Positions 49,666 through 64,000 of a DNA stretch of 64,000 nucleotides are shown here, piece by piece. The position numbers and the translations under genes are program-made. The stretch's first letter is position 1; the number at the start of each line of letters is the position of its first letter. The stretch lies in the NCBI GenBank assembly GCA_026745465.1, contig JACYXH010000400.1, positions 389,501 through 453,500 of the forward strand. The letters run 5' to 3'. Below the pieces are notes generated by a model. It did no database searches. It saw only the letters and a program-made list of their open reading frames with translations, and had not been told where the DNA came from. The DNA comes from Lota lota. Its lineage: Eukaryota > Chordata > Actinopteri > Gadiformes > Lotidae.

Positions 49666-50175
49666 GTACGTATGTTAAACCTTACACAATATGTTTGCAG
49701 GTTGCCGGTTGTGAGTTAACATTTGACATGTAAGGTGGTGATACAAATCGGAATAACTATATTTGACATTATTATGGTCAAAAGTATTTAAAAATCATTA
49801 TTTAAAAAGTTGTATTGCTTTTTTCCACGTTAAAATAGTTTAGAGCAAATAATAATATGTGTACTATAATAATAACGATAATAATAATAATACAAAAGAG
49901 ATCATAGATATGGACACTATTACAAATAATAATACAAATAAATCCAATACAAATTATACTTATACTATTATCTTTGTTTGATTGACCTCTAAAAACTGCC
50001 CAAAAATGGGTACAGATTTTGAAACAAAACGTGGAAAAAAGCAAACAGGACCCAATCCTGCCTGCAATGATACTGATGCTTATGATATGATATGATATGT
50101 GTCCCAAGCACAGGGCGTGCCATGTTGCAGTATCTTGAATTGACTCTCACACGTACACGCACATACGCACGCGCA

Positions 50176-50211
50176 CACCCACCCACCCACCCACCCACCC
50201 ACCCACCCCCC

Positions 50212-50299
<88 letters not shown>
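50176..50299 (+). repeat. (CCCA)n then (CA)n compound microsatellite
   Basis: About 9 CCCA units (50176-50212) followed by about 43 CA units. Confidence 0.96.
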
Positions 50300-50302
<3 letters not shown>

Positions 50303-50678
50303 TAATCTGACTGAATTGAAATGGGGCTTTGCTGAGCATTGTAGACATTACCTACCTTTAATCTATCTTGAGAAATCGCAATTGAATCACACTTGGATGT
50401 TGGACTTGAAGGTGTGGATGGCTGTGAGAATTTATATCTGATTGGGTATTTCATGGCTCATGGTTATTTTTCATCCATTTTGAACTCCAAAGTCAAGCAG
50501 CCATAGTGTGTCAGTGTGTTATCAGGGGAAAATTTGTAGTTAGTAAGTTATTGAACATCTTTAGTTCATGTTCAGTAATTGCTCTGTATTGGTTTTTGTG
50601 GGAAATTATTGACATGCAAGGATCATAATTTTAAACAGAATCTGTATAATTGTAAAAACCTTCTTCATAAAATTCACA

Positions 50679-51410
<732 letters not shown>

Positions 51411-51762
51411 CTATTTCCCCATTGGGCTTCTTTGAAGTTTAATTGCTGAAAATGTCTAAATCGCTGTTGTGCAGCAATCCACAAAACATCCCTACATGAT
51501 TGTTGTTCATGGAACAACATTTCTAAGCAACTTCTCTTCTCACTCATTAACTGCTTCATTACTAAATCCTGCACTACATTAACAACTGACAGTCTGAAAA
51601 TGTAATCCAAGTACGTAGATAAGATTCAGTGGAGCAGGTATAGAGGACTATTGGCAGATCACTGCTGCACTCGTTTTGTGTAATGCACTATTAGGGACAG
51701 CTGAGGGACCAAGGTTTTTCTCACCATTGAGCTAGTCCATCTATATGTGTTGACCCTGCTGT

Positions 51763-51807
51763 ACACACACAAAATCACACACTCGCATGCACACACACAC
51801 ACACACA

Positions 51808-51890
<83 letters not shown>
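51763..51890 (+). repeat. (CA)n microsatellite
   Basis: CA-rich tract with TCAC and GCATGC interruptions in galr1 intron 2. Confidence 0.95.
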
Positions 51891-51891
<1 letters not shown>

Positions 51892-53343
51892 CACACAGGG
51901 GGACAGAAATCTCCAGATTGTATCTATCACAACAAGGCTACAGAGACACCACTCTAAAGAGGTCCTCTATCTGGCAAGTCATAATAGAAATGCAGTTGAT
52001 AGAAAAACAAAAACGTTCGTAATTCGTAATGAAGCAAACTGCTAAAGTGAGAAAACCCCCTGACCACCCTGTAAAAACATTAACGAGGGCTCCAAGGATC
52101 TGTGATTCCTGGTTAAAGGCTGTCTTGTGTCAAAGGCTCATTCATGGCCACTGGGTGTAAAGGGGACAGGGGAACGTGCTAGTAGAATGCATTTTATTTG
52201 GCGGTCAATGATATCTCAAACACGTTCTCAGCAGGGGAGTTGAGAGGCAGATAATTAGGCTTTAGACATTTCCTTCAAAATCTCAGGAGTCAGCCGGTCG
52301 TACAACGCAAATGGCTTTCCGATGGTCATAGTAATGATAATCCAAGTCTCAGAGAGAGAGAGAGGTTGTTTAAGTACGTTTTATTTATTCCTCACAAGAT
52401 GGATATTTTTTCATTTTGGAAGATTGGAAAATATTGATTCAGCTTAGCCATTATTGATGGTAAATGAACAGGTGTGTATTTCTTTAATGGACAGGGTGCT
52501 ATTTCTCTACATCATATGGTGTCATAAAACTACATTTTTGCCTTTGACTTTTAAATGTGACTCTAAAAGGTATTGAAATATAGTCAGCAATGTAGTGCGC
52601 CTTTATAATCCTAGCATGTCAATGATTCAAACACACACTTCTTATCTGAAATGAGATGAATGTACAATGTATACTGAGCTTGACAAAGGAAAAGGCTCCG
52701 CAAGGTAAAATTATTCTCAGTAAAAAGTCCTGACAGTCAAAGATTATTTATTCATCACACTTCAGTTGTCAGTCAACACATTTTGACAACGCAAGGTTAG
52801 AAAAATTGCAAGTCTGGTGACTTCAAAATGGGGCAAGGGAGATTGAGGAACACAGTCAAGAACCGAGAACACATTTCTTAATTCCCCCGCTAACTCTGCT
52901 GTATTTGCAGCAGCGCTAATTGTGGGCTGTCTCAGGGGGTCGGGCTAGGCTTAAGGTTAGAAAGTTTTGCTACAGATATCCAAATAAAGCATTAATACGC
53001 TCATAAAAGCTGTTCACCCTGAAGTTCTAAGGATGTTACACATGGGACCTAGAATTCCATGCTCAGTACTCTGTCCCTGTGTAAATTGTTTGTGTGTGTG
53101 TGTGTCAGTCTGTTTGTGTGTGTATGTGTGTGCATGTGTGTATGTGTGTGAGTGTGTATGTGTATGTAAGCATGCGTGTGTGCACATGTACACGTGTGTG
53201 TGTGTGTACGTGCTTACATTTTGTTTTCTTAACATTTCTGTTTCGCTCCACGCCACCATGCTGTACTCATGTCATTCCGTCTGGATTTGTCCTGCTCAAT
53301 CCCCTGGGTTCTCTCCCTATGCCTTCCCACCCACCCACTTACA

Positions 53344-53350
<7 letters not shown>

Positions 53351-53400
<50 letters not shown>

Positions 53401-53420
53401 ACACACACACAGACACACAC
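53351..53420 (+). repeat. (CA)n microsatellite
   Basis: CA tract in duplication copy 2, absent from the equivalent position in copy 1. Confidence 0.95.
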
Positions 53421-53634
53421 TGTGATGGCATGTAAAACGGGGAGGGACTGGCACCACCGGTGGCAAATTCATTATGAACTCCTGAAAATGTTTACACTAT
53501 GTGCTTGAATTTTGCCTCCCAGTGTTATTTATATACTGTATATGCTCATTGAATCGGCAGTCTGAAGTCATGTAGAGGCAGTGGCGAGGCACAGAGCATG
53601 TAATTGGCTGCCTTGATATGGGGTTTGGATTTTA

Positions 53635-53635
<1 letters not shown>

Positions 53636-53673
<38 letters not shown>
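53636..53673 (+). repeat. (CA)n microsatellite
   Basis: Short CA tract 163 nt upstream of galr1 exon 3. Confidence 0.95.
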
Positions 53674-53674
<1 letters not shown>

Positions 53675-53836
53675 GGTTCTTGTTCAGTAATACATTATTA
53701 AAAAAATGACTGATGGAGTTTGAAGGTCAGTTACCCTTGGGGTGTTTAACACAACATAGTCCTCATCCAAAATGGATATAAACTAAACCCCCTTTTTACC
53801 CCATGTTCTATCCTTTCCGCTCTCCTCCTCTTGCAG

Positions 53837-54157
53837 ACCGCCCAGACGGTGCTGGTGGTGGTGGTAGTGTTCTGCCTGTCCTGGCTGCCCCACCACGTGG
53901 TTCATCTGTGGGTGGAGTTTGGCACCTTTCCCCTGAATCAGGCCACCTTTGTGCTGCGGGTGGCTGCCCACTGTCTGGCCTACAGCAACTCCTCCGTGAA
54001 CCCCGTCATCTACGCCTTCCTGTCTGAGAACTTCCGGAAGGCTTACAAGCAGGTGTTCAAGTGCCAGATCGGCACCAGTGACTCCCCGCTGAAGGACATT
54101 AAGGAGATTCGTAGCAAGGTGGACACGCCCCCCTCCACTAACTGCACCAACGTCTGA
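53837..54157 (+). CDS. galr1: galr1 coding exon 3 (TM6-TM7 and C-tail)
   Basis: Encodes residues 245-350, starting TAQTVLVVVVVF after acceptor CTCTTGCAG and ending with TGA at 54155-54157. TM6 carries FCLSWLPHH, TM7 carries NSSVNPVIYAF (the NPxxY motif at 299-303). Helix 8 and a palmitoylatable Cys (FRKAYKQVFKC, C320) follow, and the tail ends DTPPSTNCTNV as in mammalian GALR1 (DTPPSTNCTHV). The total of 350 aa matches the human receptor (349). A possible polyadenylation signal AATAAA is at 54487-54492. Confidence 0.97.
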   Translation, partial: TAQTVLVVVVVFCLSWLPHHVVHLWVEFGTFPLNQATFVLRVAAHCLAYSNSSVNPVIYAFLSENFRKAYKQVFKCQIGTSDSPLKDIKEIRSKVDTPPSTNCTNV

Positions 54158-54500
54158 AACTCGACTCTTGCCTGTCTGCGTGGAAGACTTGTTAGCGTCG
54201 GTCAAACATGACTTAAAGAAGGTGGGCCTTTGCAAAGTGCAATGTCCATATGCTATGTGAAACATTCAGAGACGCTTTAACAGACCTTTCACGCCCAACT
54301 AGAAGTTGGTGATTTTTTGTTTATTTTTATTTGTGTTTCTTTACTTCTTTATGTTTATTTAAGTAGCTTAGCTTACTCCATCACCATTTGTAGTTTGCCA
54401 GGTCCACATTAAAATAGACAATTCACAAGCCTTTATTGTGAGAAGGACACCGGGACACCAGAGCACACCACCAAGCAAAAAACACAAATAAAAGCACAGT
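54158..54500 (+). other. galr1: Likely galr1 3' UTR
   Basis: Follows the TGA stop; it contains T-rich sequence near 54315-54360 and an AATAAA at 54487-54492. The true cleavage site is unknown. Confidence 0.45.
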
Positions 54501-57026
<2,526 letters not shown>

Positions 57027-58605
57027 CACTGCTCAAAAAAATAAAGGGAACACTTAAACAACACAATGTAACTCCAAGTCAATCACACTTCTGTGAAATC
57101 AAACTGTCCACTTAGGAAGCAACACTGATTGACAATAAATTTCACATGCTGTTGTGCAAATGGAATAGACAACAAGTGGAAATGATAGGCAATTAGCAAG
57201 ACACCCCCAATAAAGGAGTGGTTCTGCAGGTGGTGACCACAGACCACTTCTCAGTTCCTATGCTTCCTGGCTGATGTTTTGGTCACTTTTGAATGCTGGC
57301 GGTGCTTTCACTCTAGTGGTAGCATGAGACGGAGTCTACAACCCACACAAGTGGCTCAGGTAGTGCAGCTCATCCAGGATGGCACATCAATGCGAGCTGT
57401 GGCAAGAAGGTTTGCTGTGTCTGTCAGCGTAGTGTCCAGAGCATGGAGGCGCTACCAGGAGACAGGCCAGTACATCAGGAGACGTGGAGGAGGCCGTAGG
57501 AGGGCATCAACCCAGCAGCAGGACCGCTACCTCCGCCTTTGTGCAAGGAGGAGCAGGAGGAGCACTGCCAGAGCCCTGCAAAATGACCTCCAGCAGGCCA
57601 CAAATGTGCATGTGTCTGCTCAAACGGTCAGAAACAGACTCCATGAGGGTGGTATGAGGGCCCGATGTCCACAGGTGGGGGTTGTGCTTACAGCCCAACA
57701 CCGTGCAGGACGTTTGGCATTTGCCAGAGAACACCAAGATTGGCAAATTCGCCACTGGCGCCCTGTGCTCTTCACAGATGAAAGCAGGTTCACACTGAGC
57801 ACACGTGACAGACGTGACAGAGTCTGGAGACGCCGTGGAGAACGTTCTGCTGCCTGCAACATCCTCCAGCATGACCGGTTTGGCGGTGGGTCAGTCATGG
57901 TGTGGGGTGGCATTTCTTTGGGGGAACGCACAGACCTCCATGTGCTCGCCAGAGGTAGCCTGACTGCCATTAGGTACCGAGATGAGATCCTCAGACCCCT
58001 TGTGAGACCATATGCTGGTGCGGTTGGCCCTGGGTTCCTCCTAATGCAAGACAATGCTAGACCTCATGTGGCTGGAGTGTGTCAGCAGTTCCTGCAAGAG
58101 GAAGGCATTGATGTTATGGACTGGCCCGCCCGTTCCCCAGACCTGAATCCAATTGAGCACATCTGGGACATCATGTCTCGCTCCATCCACCAACAGGGTT
58201 GCACCACAGACTGTCCAGGAGTTGGCGGATGCTTTAGTCCAGGTCTGGGAGGAGATCCCTTGCAGGAGACCATCCGCCACCTCATCAGGAGCATGCCCAG
58301 GCGTTGTAGGGAGGTCATACAGGCACGTGGAGGCCACACACTACTGAGCCTCATTTTGACTTGTTTTAAGGACATTACATCAAAGTTGGATCAGCCTGTA
58401 GTGTGGTTTTCCACTTTAATTTTGAGTGTGACTCCAAATCCAGACCTCCATGGGTTGATAAATTTGATTTCCATTGATAATTTTTGTGTGATTTTGTTGT
58501 CAGCACATTCAACTATGTAAAGAAAAAAGTTTTTAATAAGATTATTTCATTCATTCAGATCTAGGATGTGTTATTTCAGTGTTCCCTTTATTTTTTTGAG
58601 CAGTT
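57027..58605 (+). mobile_element. Tc1/mariner DNA transposon, near full length
   Basis: The left terminal repeat starts CACTGCTCAAAAAAATAAAG at 57027 after TA. The right end (58580-58605) is its inverted copy, GTTCCCTTTATTTTTTTGAG then CAG, with a mutated outermost base. The roughly 1.58-kb element carries one transposase gene on the plus strand. Length, ends and TA target fit the abundant fish Tc1-like family with these termini. Confidence 0.95.
57279..58520 (+). pseudogene. Tc1-type transposase, frameshifted near the C-terminus
   Basis: The translation shows a paired-like helix-turn-helix DNA-binding region ([20 protein letters not shown]...VARRF), a GRRR-like basic hook near 70-75, and a DDE catalytic core: D167 in LFTDESRF, D258 in [10 protein letters not shown] and E293 in [11 protein letters not shown]258 to E293 has the DD34E spacing. 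From about 58197 to 58262 the frame is shifted: expected family sequence ([20 protein letters not shown]) appears in another frame, then the original frame resumes with [19 protein letters not shown]. The usual stop after GGHT is lost by an apparent 2-nt deletion, so the frame runs on to 58520. The start may be the ATG at 57279 or 57324. Probably inactive. Confidence 0.92.
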
Positions 58606-59206
58606 TATATTGTCTAATAGGTAGTTATTTAAACTAATAGGTCAGCTATATATGACCTAAGAACTATCAATGTCATAAGCTTGTATGCCACGACTTTGTT
58701 CATGTTTTGAGAGGTTTTGTATTTTAGTTAACTTTTTCTTCTCATACAAACATAAAAATTCAGTTGTTTCAGCAACTTCCTAAATGCATCATTGTCTGAT
58801 GAAACACTATTTACCGATCAGACAGAGCATAACCGGTTTAGGGTTAGAGTTACGTAAGAGTTTATCCATATCTTTTATCAAACATATTCTACCACTGAAG
58901 CCTACATATAACAATGACCGATATGGGTCAAGGGTGAATGTGGGAGTGCAGGGAGTCGAGATATAAAATTGCGGAGATAAGTTTCATGGTTACTTTCTCA
59001 GTCTTGCAATAGAGCAGGATTGCATAGTTGAATTGACAAGTACAAATTACTTCAACCTTGTTGGTGAAACACAGCCTAAGAGTCAATGTGTAAATGAGTA
59101 AAGGCACATTTGACATACATAATGAAATGATCCCATTATATTTGAACCTGAAAGGAGTTGATCGATGGCGATAGAAGCAAACCAACTCTGACTGATACGA
59201 TACTAA

Positions 59207-59467
59207 ACTAAGCTAATGGGAACCTACAGGCCACCCCATAAACAACATAAACCAAGCTAACGCAGCATACAGTACTTCACATCGATAACGTTAACCAAGC
59301 TAACACAGCCTATCGTCCACAACATCGATAACGTAAACCAAGCTAACATAACCTACAGTCCACTACATCGATAAAGTAAACCAAGCTAACATGACCTACA
59401 GCCCACTACATCGATAAAGTAAACCAAGCTAACGTAGCTTACAGTCCACCACATCGATAACGTAAAG
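59207..59467 (+). repeat. 43-bp minisatellite, about six copies
   Basis: The marker ACCAAGCTAAC recurs at 59251, 59294, 59337, 59380 and 59423, exactly 43 nt apart, with a diverged copy (ACTAAGCTAA) at 59207. Each later unit ends CATCGATAA(C/A)GTAA. The units differ by a few substitutions. Confidence 0.95.
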
Positions 59468-59845
59468 GGATTGGATTTTAAGAGTTGGTAGGGGAAGCTG
59501 TCAACGTAATGTAAAAGTGATTCCTGAAAAAAATGAAACCCCTGAAAACGTACACAGAATCTGCATTATAGCACATCCCAAATGTGCATTAATGATGCAG
59601 AATTATTATTATTTTGAATGTTAGCAACACATTTGTAAAGAAATCAAATTGAATGCAATTATTGTAGCTGATAAATACTAAACATAAAAATATCACTTCT
59701 GATATTGAAAATCCCTTTGGTCAACTCCTTGAAGATGATCAAATGTGTGGTTCTAGCAAGAGTTAGAAAGTATTTTATAACAATATCTCACTGAACAACA
59801 CTGAGCATTATTAAAAACAATTGGAGGGTTGAGACCCATCTGCGG

Positions 59846-60164
59846 TAGCCTGGCGTCGCCTGACAGATTGCAACCTGCAATTACCTATCCGTTCATTTTC
59901 GATTTCCAATGGGCGTCACCAACGGGCGCAGACCAAAATGCCTCTGGACGCAATTGGATAGGCCTACAACCAATCATAGCAACGAAACAGGTGACGCGGC
60001 ACTGAGTGACAAAAAAAAAAAAAATACAACTTTCTTCCCAACAAAATCTTTAAGCTGGCCGGTCTACTTCGTACCGGGCAGAAATATTTTTGTATGGTAG
60101 GGGAGCCAGACCTTATCTGTAGAGCAAATTAAACATGAGCGAGATTTGTTTGGTTCCCAGGCTA
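59846..60164 (+). mobile_element. MITE-like element, copy B
   Basis: Starts TAGCCTGG and ends CCAGGCTA, giving short terminal inverted repeats. It is homologous to the minus-strand segment 35669-36050. Internal blocks TAGGCCTACAACCAATCA, GGGGAGCCAGACC and TTTGGTTCCCAG align. A 14-nt A run lies at about 60011-60024. A possible imperfect 8-bp target duplication (ATCTGCGG / CTCTGTGG) flanks it. Non-coding. Confidence 0.7.
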
Positions 60165-60604
60165 CCTCTGTGGGCCCATATGGCTGAAAAAAAAAGAGCT
60201 CGCTACTCTGAGACCAGTCCCTAGATGGACTGTCAGAATTTTGCTCAACATCGTCCAATCTTCGTGCAGAGGGCAACACATTGTGACGTCAGTGCCAATA
60301 TACCTTTACTTCTAGGGATTATATTGTGATATTACAGAGATTAGAGGTTAAAACTTTAGTTGATTGCTGCTTTGCCATTTCTGTATCTCTCATGGTTCCT
60401 TTTCTGGTCACTTTTAGGGCAGGAGCACATGAATAATAGCTACGTCCTCACAGCTCCAAAGAGGTTACAAACTCGGCACCTGCACTGCCTAAAGCCCAAC
60501 TTATAATAACCATACTTATTATCACTTTTCTGGAAGCCAGTACATTCATTAGTAATCCTGCCATCTATCTGAAGACCCACTCTTAACCTATAAACATGTA
60601 AGGC

Positions 60605-60690
60605 GAGGCAAGGCAAGTTTATTTATATGTACAGTGTACACACCCTGGACTCCCAGCTGAAAGAATAAGGGTTCGAACCCCAAACCTGCA
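60605..60690. mobile_element. Possible retroposon fragment
   Basis: GGCAAGGCAAGTTTATTTATAT at the left is a motif common at fish retroposon ends, and GGGTTCGAACCCC at about 60670 is a perfect B-box-like tRNA motif. No complete tRNA cloverleaf is visible. Confidence 0.35.
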
Positions 60691-61100
60691 GTCTACCCTG
60701 TATCACAGATACAGGGTTTAAAAAATATATATTTTATATTATTTTTCACAAAATGACAGCTGTAACTTTTTGTCCTTCAGTTTCCTGTATCCTTACATAT
60801 TCGAGACCCCTTTACTTCTATATATGCCTGTCATGGAGCACGGCTTCCATGCACCGAATGCTGAGACGCAAGTGAAAAGGCAATTAAGGAGATAAGGAAC
60901 AATGGGCAAAGAGCCATTTTTCTAATGGTCACTAATAATTAAGATATGCCCATCATTTTCTCATATCATATCATATACTTCATATGTATATTTTCCCGGA
61001 AAGCGTCAGAGGGATGTAAACGTATATATCTGTGACTGTGCATTTATGTTACTCATTATACATATTCTTTGTATGAAAACACATCATACGCCGCCATACA

Positions 61101-62650
61101 CATCAGAATCAGAAAAGCTTTATTGCCAAGTACGTTTTTTACACATACAAGGAATTTGTCTTGGTGATGTAGGTGCACGTCACATTCTCTAAAATAAGTT
61201 AACAGAACAAACAATATAAGTGTTTATATATATATATATTTTTTTTCGGGCCTTGTTAATAAGGCTAGTGGTGGAGGGGAAAAAACTGTCCTTGTGACGT
61301 GAGGTTTTGGTCCTGATGGACCTCAGTCTCCTGCCAGAGGGGAGTGGCTCAAAGAGTTTGTTTCCGGGGTGGGAGGGGTCAGCCACAATCTTTCCTGCAC
61401 GCTTCAGAGTCCTGGTGGCGTAAAGGTCCTGGAGTGGCGGCAGATTGCAGCCAATCACCTTCTCAGCTGACCGAATGACACGCTGCAGTCTGCCCTTGTC
61501 CTTGGCTGTGCTAGCACCGTACTAGATGGTGATGGAGGATGTGAGGATGGACTCAATGATGGCTGTGTAGAAGTGCACCATCATTGTCTTTGGCAGGTTG
61601 AATTTCTTCAGCTGCCACAGGAAGTACATCCTCTGTTGTGCTTTCTTGACGAGGGAGCTGATGTTCAGCTCCCACTTGAGGTCCTGGGAGATGATAGTTC
61701 CCAGGAAGCGGAAAGACTCCACAATGTTAATTGTGAAGCCAGAGAGGGTGATGGGGGCAGGTGGGGCTGGGTTCTTCCTGAAGTCCACAACCATCTCCAC
61801 TGTCTTTAGAGAGTTGAGCTCTAGGTTGTTTGGCTTGCACCACTTCACCAGGTGGTCAGCCTCCGACCTGTAGGCGGACTCGTCTCCATCAGAGATGAGT
61901 CCGATGAGGGAGGTGTCGTCCGCGAACTTCAGAAGCTTGACAGACTGGTGACTGGTGGTGCAGCTGTTGGTATACAGGGAGAAGAGCAGAGGAGAAAGAA
62001 CACAGCCCTGAGGGGATCCGGTGCTGATGGTCTGTGAGTCGGAGACGTGTTTCCCCAGCTTCACATGCTGCTTCCTGTCAGACAGGAAGTCAGTGATCCA
62101 CCTGCAGGTGGAGTCAGACACACCAAGCTGGGAGTTTCTCCTGAAGCAGAGCCGGGATGATGGTGTTGAAGGCAGAGCTGAAGTCCACAAACAGGATCCT
62201 GACATTGGTTTCTGCGGAGTCTAGGTGCCGGAGGATGTAATGGAGGGCCAGGTTGACTGCATCGTCTACAGACCTATTGGCTCTGTAGGCAAAGTGCAGG
62301 GGGTCCAGGAGGGGGACGGTGATGTCTTTGAGGTGAGAAAGCACAAGGCGCTCAAAGGACTTCATAACCACAGAGGTCAGGGTGACGGGTCTGAAGTCAG
62401 TAAGTCCTGTGGTCCTTGGCTTTTTGGGAACAGGAATGATTGTTGAGGACTTGAAGCAGGCTGGCACGTGGCATGTCTCCAGTGAGGTGTTAAAAATGTC
62501 TGTGAACACTGGAGACAGCTGGTCAGCGCAGTGCTTCAAGCTGGATGGGGAGACAGCATCCGGTCCAGAAGCTTTCCTGGGGTTTTGTCTCCTGAACAGT
62601 CTGTTGACGTCTTCCTCATGAGCTGCTGTGTATTGTGACGAAACCTTCAA
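61101..62650 (-). mobile_element. L2-clade non-LTR retrotransposon, 5'-truncated
   Basis: On the minus strand the element runs from within the reverse transcriptase to a 3' end of ...GGCAATAAAGCTTTTCTGAT TCTGATG, the typical L2/Maui-type terminus. The endonuclease domain is absent (5' truncation, usual for LINEs). Reverse transcriptase motifs are clear but interrupted by a frameshift near 62130 and a nonsense codon at about 61522-61524. It is the last large mobile element before the right edge. Confidence 0.9.
61189..62650 (-). pseudogene. L2-type reverse transcriptase pseudogene
   Basis: Three open pieces in order. 62662-62114 carries the RT N-terminal region, with NPRKASGPDAVSPSSLKHC, PVPKKP, DFRPVTLTSV and motif A, FVDFSSAFNTI. 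62205-61522 carries STGSPQGCVLSPLLFSLYTN, the catalytic FADDTSLIG near 61926, and QDLKWELNISSLVKKAQQRM. 61458-61189 carries the C-terminal DPSHPGNKLFEPLPSGRR region. A frameshift separates the first two pieces. A TAG replaces the Trp expected after SITI and separates the last two. Confidence 0.88.
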
Positions 62651-64000
62651 TTTAGCTGTCATGATTCGTGCTTTATTTTAGATCAGACAACTAAGCATTT
62701 CCCTGCTGCCACTGATGCATGATTCAACGACTCACAATTCCTTCAGATAAAACATTCCCTTTTACTTGACTTTTGATTTGTCTTGATTTTGATTTTGGCA
62801 AAGCACATTAATTTTGTGTATGGAAGTACAATCTAAATCAACTCGTTAAGTAAACTTCTGTATCTTTTAAGCAAAAATAAGCAAATGGATATCTTGACCA
62901 AAATTTTTTTAAGAGGAATAAACAAAAATAAAGAGAAAAACATAAGAAATGCCAGTGTGCCAATTAAATAGATTCCACATGCATTACTTCCCTTGACATT
63001 CTGGTGTTTAGTCATCATTTGTGAACAGCAGGAGTCCACGAGAGTTAACTTTCAAAGCTTTGTTCCAATTTAGCGCTTTATATTTTGTAAAATATATTAT
63101 TTTCCCAGTGTTCCTGATAGTTGCAAGAGATAATCTCTAAAGACAGCATTAAAGCTGTTTCTGTAACACTGTTGAATACATGATTCTGCATTTGAAAATG
63201 TAATCCTCCCTTTAATCCCATCTAATGAATAGCTAGTCTTTGTTAGTCACTGCGTTTTCAAAGTTTGGCATGCATACACAGAAAGCATAATTAAATCGTT
63301 ATCTTGCGAACAAGAAGGAAAATAAGGAAGAGGACCAAAATTGTCTGTAGTGAAATGACAACTGAGGTTCTCTGTAAGCATCGTGAAGGCAGCCATTTCA
63401 GGCCACTTCCTTTGTCTAATTCCAGGGGAACATATGGTTTTTTCCCTGTAATTGGTCTTTTCACTGCCATCTTCTCCTCTCCATTGATCTACCGATTAAC
63501 ATGACCACCCACACAACCACTCACACAATACAAGTATTTTTTTTATTTTACTGTGTGATGGTATATATGAAGACATTGATTGCAAGAAGAACATTGATTT
63601 TCAAGTGTGAAAAATATAACTGTAGGTTCTTGGTGAATAAGACCTCTCACTTGTGTCAGTGAAAGCGTCTGACTAGTAAAAGCAAAGAACCACATTTTAG
63701 ACATTATAATGACCGGGAGAGAAAAGGGGGAGAAAGGGGTCTTGAAGGCAATGGATGCGAATAGATGGCAAGAATAGGACAGGTTGTGTGAACAGTAAAT
63801 GGCGTTATGAACAACCAATAGTTGACTGTTCAGTGACAAGCTGTATTTTATAATGAATGCTAGGTCGCCAATCATATCATGTTTCCATAATTTCAGATTT
63901 TTCAATGAATTTATTTGATTTTAAAACGTTCTCACAAAGATGGCAAAGTACACATTGTGCAGACTAGCCATGCATTGCTTATAAACTACAGAGGTGTTTA
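62651..64000. other. Right-end intergenic DNA
   Basis: AT-rich sequence with no recognisable gene or strong repeat. Short open frames here (for example 63543-63905 on the minus strand) lack protein-like features. Confidence 0.6.

Larger units (their letters stand above)
52788..53736 (+). repeat. Intronic direct duplication, copy 2
   Basis: Same ordered blocks as copy 1, with substitutions and about 200 nt of additional sequence in the microsatellite-flanking middle (ACATTTTGTTTTCTTAACAT through the (CA)n at 53351-53420). The two copies are about 2.1 kb apart start to start. Confidence 0.9.
58606..61100. other. Intergenic DNA with minisatellite and MITE
   Basis: No gene seen. It contains the 43-bp tandem repeat (59207-59467), a MITE-like copy (59846-60164) and a tRNA-like/retroposon fragment near 60605-60690 (GGTTCGAACCCC). 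Confidence 0.7.

Noticed and set aside
60605..60690. tRNA gene
   Set aside because: Only a B-box-like GGTTCGAACCCC is present; no acceptor stem, anticodon arm or A box could be folded.

Overview
The window is a stretch of vertebrate nuclear genome, almost certainly from a teleost fish. Genes are split into short exons with canonical GT/AG splice sites. Most of the DNA is intronic or intergenic, with very dense (CA)n/(GT)n microsatellites and teleost-type repeats: a Tc1/mariner element, a 5S-rRNA-derived SINE, an L2-clade LINE, a Ty3/gypsy fragment and several MITE-like elements. No species can be assigned.

Two genes are supported. (1) On the minus strand, from beyond the left edge to at least 29.88 kb, lies the myelin basic protein locus in its compound golli-mbp form. 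The classic mbp start exon is at 8710-8829, followed by exons at 1103-1207 and 928-954; the remaining 3' exons are outside the window. The upstream golli exons are at 29818-29862, 20676-20766 and 8976-9274, and predict a 144-aa golli protein with a myristoylation-type N-terminus. The golli reading frame ends in a stop upstream of the classic ATG and is out of frame with it. Contiguous transcription would therefore make a golli-only protein rather than the golli-MBP fusion known in mammals. (2) On the plus strand, galanin receptor 1 (galr1) has three coding exons (48846-49511, 49600-49665, 53837-54157) that join in phase to a 350-aa class A GPCR. MBP and GALR1 are also neighbours in human (18q23), so the divergent pair looks like conserved synteny.

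Layout: 1-1.2 kb, 3' mbp exons; 1.2-8.7 kb, mbp intron with a 5S-SINE; 8.7-9.3 kb, compound golli/mbp exon and proximal mbp promoter; 9.3-29.9 kb, golli introns with palindromes, giant (CT)n and (CA)n tracts, a 50-nt G run and a TIR-bearing MITE; 29.9-48.8 kb, intergenic DNA with an inverted-repeat pair flanking an internally deleted Ty3/gypsy element and a CpG-rich segment that might be a golli first exon; 48.8-54.5 kb, galr1, whose second intron holds a roughly 0.7-0.95 kb duplicated segment; 54.5-64 kb, a nearly full-length Tc1 copy, a 43-bp minisatellite, a second copy of a MITE seen at 35.7 kb, and a 5'-truncated L2 LINE.

The two host genes have no operon-like relationship. MBP is a structural myelin protein, golli a signalling relative, and GALR1 a neuropeptide receptor. 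Their adjacency matters mainly for shared regulatory landscape and as an orthology marker. I found no convincing new protein-coding system. The most interesting items are the frame-separated fish golli ORF, the intronic duplication in galr1, and several unexplained palindromes and repeat families.
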